Shown one piece after another: positions 8,711 through 18,008 of a DNA stretch of 43,439 bases. Origin of the DNA: JAHJTW01 sp964545545 (GTDB lineage Bacteria; Krumholzibacteriota; Krumholzibacteriia; LZORAL124-64-63); NCBI GenBank assembly GCA_964545545.1, contig CAZJGK010000019.1:1-43439 (forward strand). Reading direction: 5' to 3'. The notes beneath the pieces are model-generated. The model did no database searches and was not told the DNA's origin. It worked only from the letters and a program-made list of their open reading frames with translations. A program made the position numbers and the translations under genes. Within the stretch, counting starts at the first letter, position 1, and every line of letters begins with the position of its first letter.

Positions 8711-9382
8711 ATGAAGCATGACAAGTCTGCGACGATGAAGCTGGCCAAGGACTACCGGGACCGCGGAGAGCCCAACGGCTGGTTCGAGGAATTTTACGCC
8801 CGGGCCGGCGGCGATATCCACAAGGTGTACTGGGCCGATCTGAAAACCAATCCTTTGCTGGCGGCCTGGTTGGAGGAACATCCGGCGCAGGCGGGGACGC
8901 CGGCTGTCACCATCGGGTGCGGCCTGGGAGATGACGCCGAGGCCCTGGCCAGGCATGGCTACCGCGTCACGGCCTTCGATATTTCCAGCTCGGCCATTGC
9001 CATGTGCCGGCAGAGGTATCCGCACAGCACGGTGGATTACCGTGTCGCCGACCTCTTCGCTCTTCCCCCCCAGTGGCGGCGGACGTATGCCCTGGTTTAC
9101 GAGTGCAACACGATCCAGATCCTGGTGGGTGCGGATCGTTCCCGGGCGCTGGTGGCCATTGCCGAGCTGGTCGCCCCCGGTGGCCAGGTCCTTGTTTCCT
9201 GCCGGAGCCGCGACACGGATGAACAACCGGACGCCTTCCCCTTGGCCCTGGACCGACAGGAGATCGACGGCTTCAAAAGAGCGGGCCTGACTGAGATCCG
9301 GTTTCAGGCCTACGACGATGACCAGGAACCGCCCGTGCCGCACTTCTTTGCTGTTTACGAACGGCCCGAGGACAGCGGGTGA
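8711..9382 (+). CDS. Class I SAM-dependent methyltransferase, TPMT/TehB-like
   Basis: The 223-residue protein contains motif I as VTIGCGLGDDAEALA (about residue 62), motif II around VTAFDISSSAI, and post-motif segments (ADLFALPP, LVAPGGQVLV). The N-terminal WFEEFYARAG and the YECNTIQ segment resemble small-molecule methyltransferases such as the thiopurine/tellurite group; the substrate is unknown. I chose ATG 8711 over the in-frame GTG at 8699 because GGAG lies at suitable distance before 8711. It follows the phosphatase gene by about 50 bases. Confidence 0.8.
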   Translation: MKHDKSATMKLAKDYRDRGEPNGWFEEFYARAGGDIHKVYWADLKTNPLLAAWLEEHPAQAGTPAVTIGCGLGDDAEALARHGYRVTAFDISSSAIAMCRQRYPHSTVDYRVADLFALPPQWRRTYALVYECNTIQILVGADRSRALVAIAELVAPGGQVLVSCRSRDTDEQPDAFPLALDRQEIDGFKRAGLTEIRFQAYDDDQEPPVPHFFAVYERPEDSG

Positions 9383-9537
9383 CCATGATTGCCCGCGCCA
9401 TTATTGAAACAACGCTTTAACTCCGCCTCCTGACCAACGGGTAACGGACTTTTCGCCGTCCGGCCCTAATTTCTCATTTTTCCCTGCCGGATGCCGAAAG
9501 AACGGTTGAATGCCCTATGCGCAACCGGGAGCAGACC

Positions 9538-11133
9538 ATGCCTGTACTCGAGACCCTGGAGCCCAAACTGACGGCCGTGATCACCGCGCGCCAAGAGCCG
9601 GTCATCCCGGCTCTTCTGGGTGTCCGGCCGGTGCTGACCTGGCGGGACAAGCTGTCGTCGCTGCACGAGATCGGCGCCTTGCTCCAGGTCACGGGCGTGT
9701 TGATGCTCACGCCTCTGCTTTTCCACTGGCTCGACGGCGAAGCGCTTGAGCACGGCCTGCACGCCGGAGTTTTCTATTGGCCGGCCATCGGGGCCCTGGT
9801 TGGCGGCCGCCTGTTGCAGGTCTTGATTCCCCGGCGTGAACTTTCGGTCCGCGACGCCATGGTGATCACCGCCCTGGGCTGGGTGGCTGTCTGCGCCATC
9901 GGGGCAATTCCCTTCATGACGGGGCTGCACGCTTCGCCCATCGACGCCATGTTCGAGTCCGTCAGCGGTTTTACCACCACCGGCATTACGGTTTTGCAGG
10001 GTCTGGACGACATGCCGCGGAGCATGCTGCTGTGGCGCTCGATCATCCAGTGGCTGGGGGGGCTGGGCATTCTGGCTTTCTTCCTGGCGGTGGGATTTCG
10101 CAGCGGCCAGGCCGCCTCGACCCTGTTTTCCGCTGAGGGGCACAAGATCGGCGGGGCGCGCCCCGTGCCGGGGATCCACAACACGGTCAAGGCGCTGTGG
10201 GGGGTCTACCTGGTGTTGACCTGCGGTGCCTTGGCGGCGTTTCTCATGGGCGGCATGAACCTGTTCGATGGGGTCTGCCACACCATGACCTGCGTGTCCA
10301 CCGGCGGTTTCTCCACCCACGACGCCAGCATCGGCTACTTCGCCCAGCAGGGCTTTCCCCACGCGGTGTTCATCGAATATGCGGCCATCATCTTCATGCT
10401 CACCGGTGGCATAAACTTCCTGGTGCACTACAAGGTGCTGCGCGGGGAAATCAGCTCCCTGTGGCGGGATTTCGAGATGCGCTGGTTCTGGGCCCTGGTC
10501 GCGGGATTCACGGGTGTGATCCTGGCCGACCATTTTCTTCACGCCCCCCTGCGCGCCGGGGGCGAATCCCTGGCCGCGGATTTCCGGCTCGTCCTGTTCC
10601 AGGTTTCCTCCATGATCACCAGCACGGGATTCGCCACCAAGGACATCGGCGATCCGTTCTTCCCGGCCGTCGCCAAGCAACTGTTTCTGGTCCTGATGAT
10701 CGTCGGGGGATGCGTAGGCTCGACGGCGGGCGGGATCAAGGTGCTGCGCTTGGGTATCCTGGTCAACATGCTGCGCAATCAGGTTCACAAACTGACCGCC
10801 TCCCAACGCACCATCACCCCCGTGACCGTCAGTGGTCAGGTCATACCGGATTTTGAACTGCAGCGCATCGGAGCCCTGTTGGGCGGGTGGCTGCTGCTGG
10901 TGGGGCTTGGCGCCATGGTCACGGCCTGGTACAGCGATCTGGACGGCTGGCAATCCCTGTCGGGCATGGCCTCGGCGGTGGGCAACATGGGACCGTTCTA
11001 TTTTTCGGTGGCCAAGATGGCATCGCTGCACTGGGTCATCAAAGTCGTTTACATCGTCGGCATGCTGGCGGGCAGGCTGGAAATCCTGCCCCTGATCGTG
11101 CTCTTGTCCCGCCGAACCTGGCGTTCGGCGTGA
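9538..11133 (+). CDS. trkH: Potassium uptake protein TrkH
   Basis: The 531-residue membrane protein shows four repeated pore loops of the TrkH/KtrB family: FESVSGFTTTGITVL (P1), CVSTGGFSTHDASIGYF (P2), MITSTGFATKD (P3) and SAVGNMGPFYFS (P4), each with the selectivity-filter Gly. The length is somewhat above the common 480-500 residues because of a hydrophilic 40-residue N-terminus. It carries K+ across the inner membrane, gated by a TrkA-type cytoplasmic protein, here encoded directly downstream. ATG 9538 was preferred to 9517 because GGGAG lies about seven bases upstream. Confidence 0.92.
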   Translation: MPVLETLEPKLTAVITARQEPVIPALLGVRPVLTWRDKLSSLHEIGALLQVTGVLMLTPLLFHWLDGEALEHGLHAGVFYWPAIGALVGGRLLQVLIPRRELSVRDAMVITALGWVAVCAIGAIPFMTGLHASPIDAMFESVSGFTTTGITVLQGLDDMPRSMLLWRSIIQWLGGLGILAFFLAVGFRSGQAASTLFSAEGHKIGGARPVPGIHNTVKALWGVYLVLTCGALAAFLMGGMNLFDGVCHTMTCVSTGGFSTHDASIGYFAQQGFPHAVFIEYAAIIFMLTGGINFLVHYKVLRGEISSLWRDFEMRWFWALVAGFTGVILADHFLHAPLRAGGESLAADFRLVLFQVSSMITSTGFATKDIGDPFFPAVAKQLFLVLMIVGGCVGSTAGGIKVLRLGILVNMLRNQVHKLTASQRTITPVTVSGQVIPDFELQRIGALLGGWLLLVGLGAMVTAWYSDLDGWQSLSGMASAVGNMGPFYFSVAKMASLHWVIKVVYIVGMLAGRLEILPLIVLLSRRTWRSA

Positions 11134-11151
11134 TCCCCAAGGAGGATCATC

Positions 11152-11571
11152 ATGTACATCGTCATCGGCGGCGGCGGAGTCGCCGGCTCGACCCTGGCCA
11201 AAGCCCTAGTTGATCTCAAGCATGACGTGGTGGTCATAGAACCCGACAAGGATTCCTGCGAGGCCCTGTATGCCGAGACCGGAGCGGTGACCATCAACGG
11301 CAGCGCGACCGAGATGCGAACCCTCAGGGAAGCGGGCATGGATCGCGCCGACGCAGCCGTGGCCTGCATGTACCGCGATTCCGACAACATGAGTTTTTCC
11401 TTGCTGGCGCGCAGCCTGGGCGTGCCGCATATCATCGCCAAGATGAGGGACCCCAATTACCGGGTTGCTTTCGAGGCGGCCGGGGTGAATTACATCTGCG
11501 ATATTATCGCCATGCTGAAAACCGAAGTGTTGGCGGATCTGCACCAAGCGATGGAAGTGAAATCGATATAA
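11152..11571 (+). CDS. One-domain TrkA-N (RCK) regulatory subunit
   Basis: A 139-residue protein with the Rossmann motif VIGGGGVAGSTLAKAL at the N-terminus, an acidic strand-two end (VVVIEPDKDSC) and GSATEMRTLREAGMDRADAAVA, the hallmark of TrkA-N/RCK-N domains that bind NAD(H) or ATP/ADP and gate Trk/Ktr channels. It follows trkH by 18 bases with an AAGGAGG site, so it is almost surely the channel partner. It stops after one domain: the TrkA-C ligand domain of KtrA (about 220 residues) and the second repeat of TrkA (about 450) are absent. No frameshift is evident at its end. Confidence 0.85.
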   Translation: MYIVIGGGGVAGSTLAKALVDLKHDVVVIEPDKDSCEALYAETGAVTINGSATEMRTLREAGMDRADAAVACMYRDSDNMSFSLLARSLGVPHIIAKMRDPNYRVAFEAAGVNYICDIIAMLKTEVLADLHQAMEVKSI

Positions 11572-11628
11572 CCGGAAGGAACACTTTCGGACCGGCCGGA
11601 GCCACCGCCTCCTGTCCCTGGAGAATAT

Positions 11629-11655
11629 GGGGTGATCGGTCACTCCATTTTCTCT
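11629..11655 (+). terminator. Rho-independent terminator after the trk pair
   Basis: GGGGTGA (11629-11635) pairs with TCACTCC (11640-11646) with one G-T pair and a four-base loop, followed by ATTTTCTCT. It lies about 60 bases after the TrkA-N stop and overlaps the end of the converging glycosyltransferase gene. Confidence 0.6.
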
Positions 11656-13105
11656 AGGGATTCGACCTGACCCTGTAGACGGCGGTGTTCTGTTCAACCA
11701 GGTCGTACTCGAAGAGCTGGACCAGTTCCAGCTCTTTGTCCAGGTACCCGGGCAAGGGTTTCTGCAACAGGGGATCCAGACCGGGTGCCAGGACATGGGC
11801 CACCAGGACATTGACGATGAGATATTCGGCGCCGCTATGCTTTACCCAGGCGATCAGGGCGGCGGTGTTTTCTTCGGGAGGCAACTTGATAAAGCTGCAG
11901 CCGGCCCAAAAACTCGTGTAGGGCTTGTAGGCGGCAATGACGGTTCCGGGTTCCACCTGCGGCTTCAACCATTCGCCGGCGTCCTTCAAACCGAAGAAAG
12001 CCTCGGTATCATGACGCACGAAAAACATGTCGTCGCGACCCGCCCAGAACACACCGCCGAGGGCCAGGACCAGGAATCCCCAGGCGGCGATGCGACCGCG
12101 GGGGATCATCTGCCGGAGATCAAAAAACGCCAGCCCTGCGCCGAGCAGGAAAAACGGCACATAGGGTTGCCAGTAGCGGACGACCATGGGGAAGATGACC
12201 AACGGCATCGGGATCAGGGGCGCCAGCATCCACAGCCAGCGACCGCGCTTGCGCACCATTCCCCATGTGGCCAGCAGAACCAGGGGCAACCCGAGCATGC
12301 CGGTCAGCAAAAGCCCCAGTGTCTCCAGGTTGTGGGCGATGAGCCCCAGAAAATCCAGACCGGGATGGGCGGCCAGACTCAGGGTCAGCGCAAAATCCTT
12401 GCTGCTCAAACCCCAGAAGCCACCGGCCACCTTGATGAAGATCAGGTAGGGGAGGACGGGTATGGCCAGGCCGAGGATCATCCGTAGTGGAAGCTTGCGC
12501 CGGCGCCAGGTTTCATGGATCAGCAAGCCGACGGCCGCCAGCAGGGCTTCGGGCCGAATCAGATAGGTCACGCCGAACAGAAAACCGGCCTTGCCGCGCC
12601 GGCCCCTTTCGTAAAGGAGCCAGGACCCCAGCAAGCCGCAGGCGTAGCTGGTATCCGAAAGATCGCCTTTGGACAGGATGAGGTTTTGCGGCAGCAGAAC
12701 CATGATCGCCATACCCAGCAGCGCAGGGAAGTAGCCCAGGCGGCGCTTCAGCAGCATGAAGGTCAACAATGTCAACCCGGTGCCGCAAAACACGTTGACC
12801 CCCTGCGCGGTGCGCAGCAGGACCATGGGGTCCAGCTTGTGTAAAAACAGCAGGGGCACCGAGATGAGCAGGGGCCAGCCGGGGGGGAAACAGCTGAATG
12901 GCAAACGACCGTGGGTGAGCAGGAAGCGGGTCTGCTCCATGTACTGGACACCGTCGACCGAGGGGAATTCCTTGATGACCGCCAGATGCCAGCGGATCAC
13001 CAGGGCCAGCAGCGTCAGGGCCATGATCGGCAGCCATTGGCCGCGGTTCCCGGCCGGACGGGAATCCGAAGCGGTCAAGGTGTTGCGGGAAAACTTGAGA
13101 TTCAT
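11654..13105 (-). CDS. GT-C family membrane glycosyltransferase (ArnT/PMT-like)
   Basis: A 483-residue protein with around ten hydrophobic segments. The N-terminal loop after helix 1 reads EFPSVDGVQYMEQTRFLL, with the acidic residue typical of GT-C enzymes that use lipid-phosphate sugar donors, followed by FPPGWPLL as in GT39/ArnT-like proteins. The C-terminal third is a soluble, probably periplasmic domain. It likely moves a sugar from a polyprenyl-phosphate carrier to an envelope molecule; the acceptor is unknown. The ATG lies two bases after the stop of the small membrane protein of the cco operon and has no good ribosome-binding site of its own, so coupling to the oxidase operon is likely although the function seems unrelated. 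Confidence 0.75.
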   Translation of the reverse strand: MNLKFSRNTLTASDSRPAGNRGQWLPIMALTLLALVIRWHLAVIKEFPSVDGVQYMEQTRFLLTHGRLPFSCFPPGWPLLISVPLLFLHKLDPMVLLRTAQGVNVFCGTGLTLLTFMLLKRRLGYFPALLGMAIMVLLPQNLILSKGDLSDTSYACGLLGSWLLYERGRRGKAGFLFGVTYLIRPEALLAAVGLLIHETWRRRKLPLRMILGLAIPVLPYLIFIKVAGGFWGLSSKDFALTLSLAAHPGLDFLGLIAHNLETLGLLLTGMLGLPLVLLATWGMVRKRGRWLWMLAPLIPMPLVIFPMVVRYWQPYVPFFLLGAGLAFFDLRQMIPRGRIAAWGFLVLALGGVFWAGRDDMFFVRHDTEAFFGLKDAGEWLKPQVEPGTVIAAYKPYTSFWAGCSFIKLPPEENTAALIAWVKHSGAEYLIVNVLVAHVLAPGLDPLLQKPLPGYLDKELELVQLFEYDLVEQNTAVYRVRSNP

Positions 13106-13107
13106 GT

Positions 13108-13320
13108 TCAGACAATCCGAACGTCGGCATCAACTTCATGGCCGCGGGTCTGGGCCCCTGGTTTGACCTTGACGATCTCCGGCTTGTGTATTTCCGCGAT
13201 GACCAAGACCACGGAACTGGCGGCGACCACCGAGCTCAAAAAGAGAGCGACCCAGATCCAGGGGTTGTCGTACAACCACTTGCGCATGGCGTTCCCTTCG
13301 GGGGTGGGGCCGGGGCTCAT
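13108..13320 (-). CDS. Small one-helix membrane protein in the fixH position
   Basis: A 70-residue protein with one hydrophobic helix (about residues 20-44, WIWVALFLSSVVAASSVVLV) and a charged tail. The ATG at 13320 overlaps the ccoG stop as ATGA, suggesting coupling; a second ATG at 13287 has a good GAAGGGA site and would give a 59-residue form starting MRKWLYDNPW. In many cbb3 clusters the gene after ccoG is fixH, whose product has one N-terminal helix and a periplasmic domain of about 100 residues. Here only the helix is left or replaced, so this is a positional analogue, not a recognisable FixH. Confidence 0.6.
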   Translation of the reverse strand: MSPGPTPEGNAMRKWLYDNPWIWVALFLSSVVAASSVVLVIAEIHKPEIVKVKPGAQTRGHEVDADVRIV

Positions 13321-14714
13321 GGTCCCCGGAACCGCACCTTGATGCTCTGCACTTCACCGCTGACCGAGTCGGTGACGGTGAAGTAAAAATCCTCAGGCTG
13401 AGAATAACTTTCCTTCGGCATCTCCGCAAACATGGTCAAGGGCACATCGGCCAAGGCGTCCAGCTCGATGCGGGGCTGGGGAATGATGAACCGAACTCCC
13501 TGGCTGCCGCTCAGGGCCCCGGCTTCAGGGGTCACTAAATAGACGCCGGGCACCGAGGATTTGTTCTGCAGGTGCATGGTGTAGAGGTTGCGGATTTCTC
13601 CGTTCTGGAAGCTGAAGGGCAGCCCCTGGGAACGCATGGCCGTAACCTGGAAACTCTCGCGACGGGCGGCACGCACGACAAATAATCCCACCAGGGCGAG
13701 AATCACCACGCCGTAGATAAAGAACCGGGGACGCAGAAGGCGCGCCTGACCGGTCTCGAATCCCCGCGAGGAATCGAAACGGATCAGGCCCCGCGGTTGG
13801 TCGATCTTGTCCATGATTTCATCGCAGGCATCGATGCAGTTGGTGCACCCGATGCATTCCATCTGCAGCCCGTTGCGGATGTCGATACCGGTGGGACAGA
13901 CGTCCACGCAGCGCCGGCAATCGATGCAGTCACCGCCGCTGCCCACTCCTTTATGACGCGGTTCGCCCCGTTCCTGGTCATAGCCGATGATGATCGTATC
14001 GTAATCCACCAGGGTGGATTGCAGGCGGCCGTATGGGCAGATGATCAGGCAGGTTTGTTCGCGAAACCAGCTGTAGTCGAAGTAAAGCAACCCGGTCCAG
14101 AACAGGCTCCAGATCAGGGCCGAGGTGTTGCCGTGGAAGAAGGGGATATCGTGCAGCATCTGGCGTGTGGGGATGAAATAGCACATGAAAGCGATGGCCA
14201 GGTTCCATGCCAGCACCAGGAAAACGGCGTGCTTGACGAGCTTGCGGAACCATTTGCCGGCGCCGCCTTTCCTGTTCCTGCGCATGCGTTCAATGCGCCG
14301 GCCTTCGATGAGTCGTTCCAGGGGGCGGTACACGCCCTCCATGAACACGGTCTGGGGGCAGGCGAATCCACACCAGACCCTACCGAACAGGGAGGTCATC
14401 ACGAAGAGCCCGATGCCCAGGCCGATCAGCACGAAGAAAAACAGGTGGAAATCCTGGTTGGTGAAGGTTGCGCCCATCAGATAGGCAACCCGATGAGGCA
14501 GGTCGATCAGGACCAGGGGATGGCCGCCGAGGGTGAGCCACGGCACCAGCAGGTAGACCAGGATCAGGGCCAGGAAAATGAGGTACCGGCGGGTCGTCCA
14601 GCGTCCCCTGACTTCGGCGACCTGCAGAAAATTCCGTGAACCGTCCGGGTTGATGGAATATACCGTATCAAGGTTCGGCATTCGCTGCGGGGAGGGGGCA
14701 TCACTCGAACTCAC
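13317..14714 (-). CDS. ccoG: Cytochrome cbb3 oxidase accessory protein CcoG
   Basis: The 465-residue protein has the CcoG/FixG/RdxA layout: N-terminal membrane helices, GRVWCGFACPQTVFMEGVYRPLERLIEG, the second cysteine site EQTCLIICPYGRLQS, then two 4Fe-4S motifs (CIDCRRCVDVCPTG and CIGCTNCIDACDEIMDK), a last helix and a C-terminal Ig-like periplasmic domain. CcoG works in copper delivery to the CuB site of cbb3 oxidase, probably by reducing Cu2+. The GTG at 14714 is chosen as start: AGGGGGA lies just before it, and it overlaps the ccoP stop by 14 bases. Length is normal for the family. Confidence 0.95.
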   Translation of the reverse strand: MSSSDAPSPQRMPNLDTVYSINPDGSRNFLQVAEVRGRWTTRRYLIFLALILVYLLVPWLTLGGHPLVLIDLPHRVAYLMGATFTNQDFHLFFFVLIGLGIGLFVMTSLFGRVWCGFACPQTVFMEGVYRPLERLIEGRRIERMRRNRKGGAGKWFRKLVKHAVFLVLAWNLAIAFMCYFIPTRQMLHDIPFFHGNTSALIWSLFWTGLLYFDYSWFREQTCLIICPYGRLQSTLVDYDTIIIGYDQERGEPRHKGVGSGGDCIDCRRCVDVCPTGIDIRNGLQMECIGCTNCIDACDEIMDKIDQPRGLIRFDSSRGFETGQARLLRPRFFIYGVVILALVGLFVVRAARRESFQVTAMRSQGLPFSFQNGEIRNLYTMHLQNKSSVPGVYLVTPEAGALSGSQGVRFIIPQPRIELDALADVPLTMFAEMPKESYSQPEDFYFTVTDSVSGEVQSIKVRFRGP

Positions 14715-15300
14715 ATGGATCCCCCTGCGGTTCCTTGCCCGGAACATTGGTATCCCTGAGGGTCAGAATATAGGAAATAACCGTTTGGGTGCGGGTCGGC
14801 CCGAGCTGGTTCATCCAGGCCGGCATTCCCTTGGCGGCCACACCCTCCTGCACCACCTTCAGCAACCCCATGGGCTCGCATCCGTGGATCCAGTAGCCAT
14901 CGGTCAGGTTGGGGCCGACCAGGCCCTGTCCCTGGTCAAGATGGCAGGCCACACAGTGCTTGACGAAAATCTCCCGGCCCTCGGCCACCTTGGAAGGAAC
15001 CTGGCTCATCATCAGCAGGGTCTCATTGCTGACGCCCGCCTTGGCGGCCCGGGCCAGCTGGTCTTCCTTGGCCTGGAGCATGGTGTGCTCAAACTGCTGG
15101 TGGAGCTGCGGACGAAGTTTCAGGGTTTGAAACGTGAGCCAGTAAAGAAGTGAAAAAACCATGCTGCCCCACATGAGCCACAACCACCAGTTGGGCAGGC
15201 GGTTGTCGAATTCCTGAATCCCGTCGAATTCATGACTCAAGACGGTGTCCTGCTGGTACTCCGTCCGGTTGTCCCGGTGTGTCTGGTTTTGCTGGGTCAT
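14701..15300 (-). CDS. ccoP: cbb3 oxidase subunit III, one-heme CcoP
   Basis: The 199-residue protein starts with the FixP N-terminal region (HEFDGIQEFDNRLPNWWLWLMWGSMVF), which contains the single membrane anchor, and ends with a cytochrome c domain holding one heme site CVACH (about residue 117) and a Met-ligand region (KGMPAWMNQLG). Proteobacterial CcoP has two such domains and about 290 residues; this short form has one, as in several FCB-group oxidases. It passes electrons from periplasmic cytochrome c to the CcoO heme. The ATG overlaps the ccoQ stop by four bases. Confidence 0.92.
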   Translation of the reverse strand: MTQQNQTHRDNRTEYQQDTVLSHEFDGIQEFDNRLPNWWLWLMWGSMVFSLLYWLTFQTLKLRPQLHQQFEHTMLQAKEDQLARAAKAGVSNETLLMMSQVPSKVAEGREIFVKHCVACHLDQGQGLVGPNLTDGYWIHGCEPMGLLKVVQEGVAAKGMPAWMNQLGPTRTQTVISYILTLRDTNVPGKEPQGDPCEFE

Positions 15301-15518
15301 TGGCCCAACCCTCCCTCGGCTGACTTTTCGGAGTTCGGTTCGGGGTGCGGACGGTCATCCTCGGCCAGCGGCAGGGATGCGATATGGTGCAGCTTCTTCT
15401 TGTCGCGCAGGCCGAGAAAGACATAGGCCAGCACACCGATGAAGATGGAGCCGAAGATCAACAGGCCCAGCAAAGGCCAGATGAGATGGTTGCTGCCCGA
15501 GAAATAATCATGAAACAC
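15297..15518 (-). CDS. ccoQ: cbb3 oxidase small subunit CcoQ-like
   Basis: A 73-residue protein with one membrane helix (about residues 13-35, IWPLLGLLIFGSIFIGVLAYVF), a basic RDKKKL stretch and ASLPLAEDD. Many CcoQ proteins end in a similar xxLPFxDD motif, and the position between ccoNO and ccoP fits. CcoQ stabilises the oxidase complex. The stop overlaps the ccoP ATG. The start is ten bases after the ccoNO stop. Confidence 0.85.
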   Translation of the reverse strand: MFHDYFSGSNHLIWPLLGLLIFGSIFIGVLAYVFLGLRDKKKLHHIASLPLAEDDRPHPEPNSEKSAEGGLGQ

Positions 15519-15528
15519 GCCGGTCCCC

Positions 15529-17955
15529 CTAGTTTCCCGCCGCGGAGGCGGTGGCCTGCGCGGACTTGTTGTTGTCGCCCACCGCGGCTGTCGCCACGGG
15601 CTCGGGAACCAGGGGCTGGGGCCCGCGACCGAGGCGTTGCAGGTAGGCGATCACCGCGGCCATCTTGCTGTCCGGCGCAATGGTCACGCCCTTGGCGGTC
15701 AGGTCCGAGGCGATCAATTCACCCTGGCTTTTGAAACGCTCCACGGCGAGGCTGAGATCTTCATCGCTGTAGGGGACCCCCAGCTTGGCCTGGACCTTCA
15801 TCCTCCCCCGCATCATCTCGGGGTCAATGGTTTCCCGCTTGAAGTGGGTGAAGGTCGGCATGATGGAGCCCGGCGAGGTCGACCGGGGATCCATCAGATG
15901 CAGATAGTGCCACAGGTTGTCGTACTTGCCGCCGACGCGCGCCAGGTCGGGCCCGGTCCGCTTGCTGCCCCACTGGAAGGGGTGATCCAGGATGGATTCC
16001 TCCAGGCGGGAGTAGTCACCGTAACGCAGCACTTCGTGGCGGAAGGGTCGGATCATCTGACTGTGGCAAACGTAGCAACCCTCGGCGATGAACACATCGC
16101 GCCCGGCCAGTTCCAGCGGACTGTAGGGTTTCTGGATCCATTTTGCCTTTTCGGCCAGGGCAGGATCGGCGTCCATCATTTCCCGGGTTATGTTCACCGG
16201 CACCTCGCTGCCGATGATCAGGGTGGGAATGATTTCCACTGCGCCGCCGACCAGGATGGCCAGCAGGGTCAGCACGGTGAAAACCATGGCGTGGCGCTCG
16301 ACCAGGCCGTACCAGTGTCCCCATTTGCGTTGCTGCAGGCCGTAGGAAATGATGGCCGCGATGCAGACGACAATGAAGACCGACAGGACGACCGGGCTGA
16401 CCATGGGGCCCACCGAGCCGAACAGGATGGCCAGAACCAGGAGGCCGACAATGAACAGCATGGGGGCGCTGGTCAGCAATGCCCAGGCGTTTTCGCCGGC
16501 GGGGGCCTTTTCCCTGGCCGGCACCTGGATGCTCACCGTGGAGGGGCTGCCCCGCCTGGCGGTCCTGAACAGGTTGTAGACCATCAGTAAGGAACTGAGG
16601 AAGTAAAGAATGCCGCCGGCCAGCCGCATGTGGTACATGGCCAGGCTGTTGGTCAGACCCTCGATGAAATCGGGGTACTTGAGGAAGCCCTCGGCGTTCA
16701 GGGCGCGCCAGAACAGACCCTGGCTTACGCCGCTGACCCACATGGAGACTATGTACAGGAGGATGCCGACGGTGGCGAGCCAGAAATGGACCTCGGCCAG
16801 CTTCTTGGAGTGGAGCTTGGTGCCGTACAACCGCGGCCACATCCAGTACAGCATGCCGAAGATCATGAACCCGTTCCAGCCCAGGGTGCCGCCGTGCACA
16901 TGGCCGATGATCCAGTCGGTGTAGTGGCCCAGGGCGCTGACGCTCTTGATCGCCAACAGGGGTCCTTCAAAGGTGGCCATCCCGTAGAAGGTCACCGCCA
17001 CCACGAAGAATTTGAGGACCGGGTCGGTGCGCAGCTTGTCCCAGGCGCCGCGCAGGGTCAGCAGGCCGTTGAGCATGCCGCCCCAGCTGGGAGCCCACAG
17101 CATGATGGAGAAGATCATGCCCAGGGTCTGGGCCCAGTCGGGCAAGGCCGTGTTGAGCAGGTGGTGGGGCCCGGCCCAGATGTAGATGAAGATCAGGGAC
17201 CAGAAATGGACCACCGAAAGGCGGTAGGAATAAACGGGACGCTCGGCGGCCTTGACCAGGAAATAGTACATCAAACCCAGGATCGGCGTGGTCAGGAAAA
17301 AGGCCACGGCATTATGGCCGTACCACCACTGGACGAGCGCGTCCTGCACGCCGCCGAAGATGGAGTAGCTGTGCGTCCAGCTGGTGGGGATCTGCAGGTT
17401 GTTGACGATGTAGAGCACCGCAATGGTCACGATGGTGGCGATATAGAACCAGATCGCGACGTACATGTTCTTTTCGTTGCGCTTGGCCAGCGTCCAGAAG
17501 AAGTTCACCGCAAAGACAACCCAGACGATCACAACCAGCAGATCGAGCGGCCAGATCAGCTCGGCGTATTCCTTGCCCTGGGTCAAACCCAGAGGGTAGG
17601 TAATCGCCGCGCCCAGGATGATCAGTTGCCAGCCCCAGAAATGGACCCGGCTGAGTACATCGCTGGCCATACGGACTTTCAACAGCCGTTGCGTGGAGTA
17701 ATAGATGCCGGCGAACATGCCGTTGCCCACGAAGGCGAAAATGGCCGCGTTGGTGTGGAGTTGGCGCAGGCGCCCGAAGCTAAACCATTCCACACCGAAA
17801 TTGGCCTGCCAGAAGGCTAGCTGGGAAGCAATCAAAACGCCCACCAGGAATGCCACCAGCCCCCAGACAACGGTGACGACGGAAAAGGCGCGGACAATGG
17901 AATCGTCGAAAACGACGGTTTTCATCCGGGTATCTTGACTCGTTACGGCTTCCAT
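15529..17955 (-). CDS. ccoNO: Fused cbb3 oxidase subunits I and II (CcoN-CcoO)
   Basis: A single 808-residue protein. Residues about 1-480 are the heme-copper oxidase subunit CcoN: RLRQLHTNAA (heme b His), WWYGHNAVAFF (CuB His and nearby Tyr region), WAGPHHLLNT (CuB His pair) and IIGHVHGGTLGWNGF (heme ligands). After a hydrophobic linker of about 80 residues follows the membrane-anchored cytochrome c subunit CcoO with the heme site CYVCHSQMIRPF (about residue 627) and a Met in GSIMPTF. Together they form the high-affinity proton-pumping terminal oxidase used at low oxygen. In most Proteobacteria these are two genes; fused forms are known from Bacteroidetes. ATG 17955 is preferred over 18012 because AGGAGGAAGGAA precedes it. 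Confidence 0.95.
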   Translation of the reverse strand: MEAVTSQDTRMKTVVFDDSIVRAFSVVTVVWGLVAFLVGVLIASQLAFWQANFGVEWFSFGRLRQLHTNAAIFAFVGNGMFAGIYYSTQRLLKVRMASDVLSRVHFWGWQLIILGAAITYPLGLTQGKEYAELIWPLDLLVVIVWVVFAVNFFWTLAKRNEKNMYVAIWFYIATIVTIAVLYIVNNLQIPTSWTHSYSIFGGVQDALVQWWYGHNAVAFFLTTPILGLMYYFLVKAAERPVYSYRLSVVHFWSLIFIYIWAGPHHLLNTALPDWAQTLGMIFSIMLWAPSWGGMLNGLLTLRGAWDKLRTDPVLKFFVVAVTFYGMATFEGPLLAIKSVSALGHYTDWIIGHVHGGTLGWNGFMIFGMLYWMWPRLYGTKLHSKKLAEVHFWLATVGILLYIVSMWVSGVSQGLFWRALNAEGFLKYPDFIEGLTNSLAMYHMRLAGGILYFLSSLLMVYNLFRTARRGSPSTVSIQVPAREKAPAGENAWALLTSAPMLFIVGLLVLAILFGSVGPMVSPVVLSVFIVVCIAAIISYGLQQRKWGHWYGLVERHAMVFTVLTLLAILVGGAVEIIPTLIIGSEVPVNITREMMDADPALAEKAKWIQKPYSPLELAGRDVFIAEGCYVCHSQMIRPFRHEVLRYGDYSRLEESILDHPFQWGSKRTGPDLARVGGKYDNLWHYLHLMDPRSTSPGSIMPTFTHFKRETIDPEMMRGRMKVQAKLGVPYSDEDLSLAVERFKSQGELIASDLTAKGVTIAPDSKMAAVIAYLQRLGRGPQPLVPEPVATAAVGDNNKSAQATASAAGN

Positions 17956-18008
17956 GCGGGGTTCCTTCCTCCTGGGAGGCAGTTGTCCGCCCCTGGGGCG
18001 GAACGCGA

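Noticed and set aside
9466..11031. 521-codon minus-strand frame opposite trkH
   Set aside because: It is an antisense shadow rich in His, Gln, Gly and Arg with no domain, while trkH on the other strand is clear.
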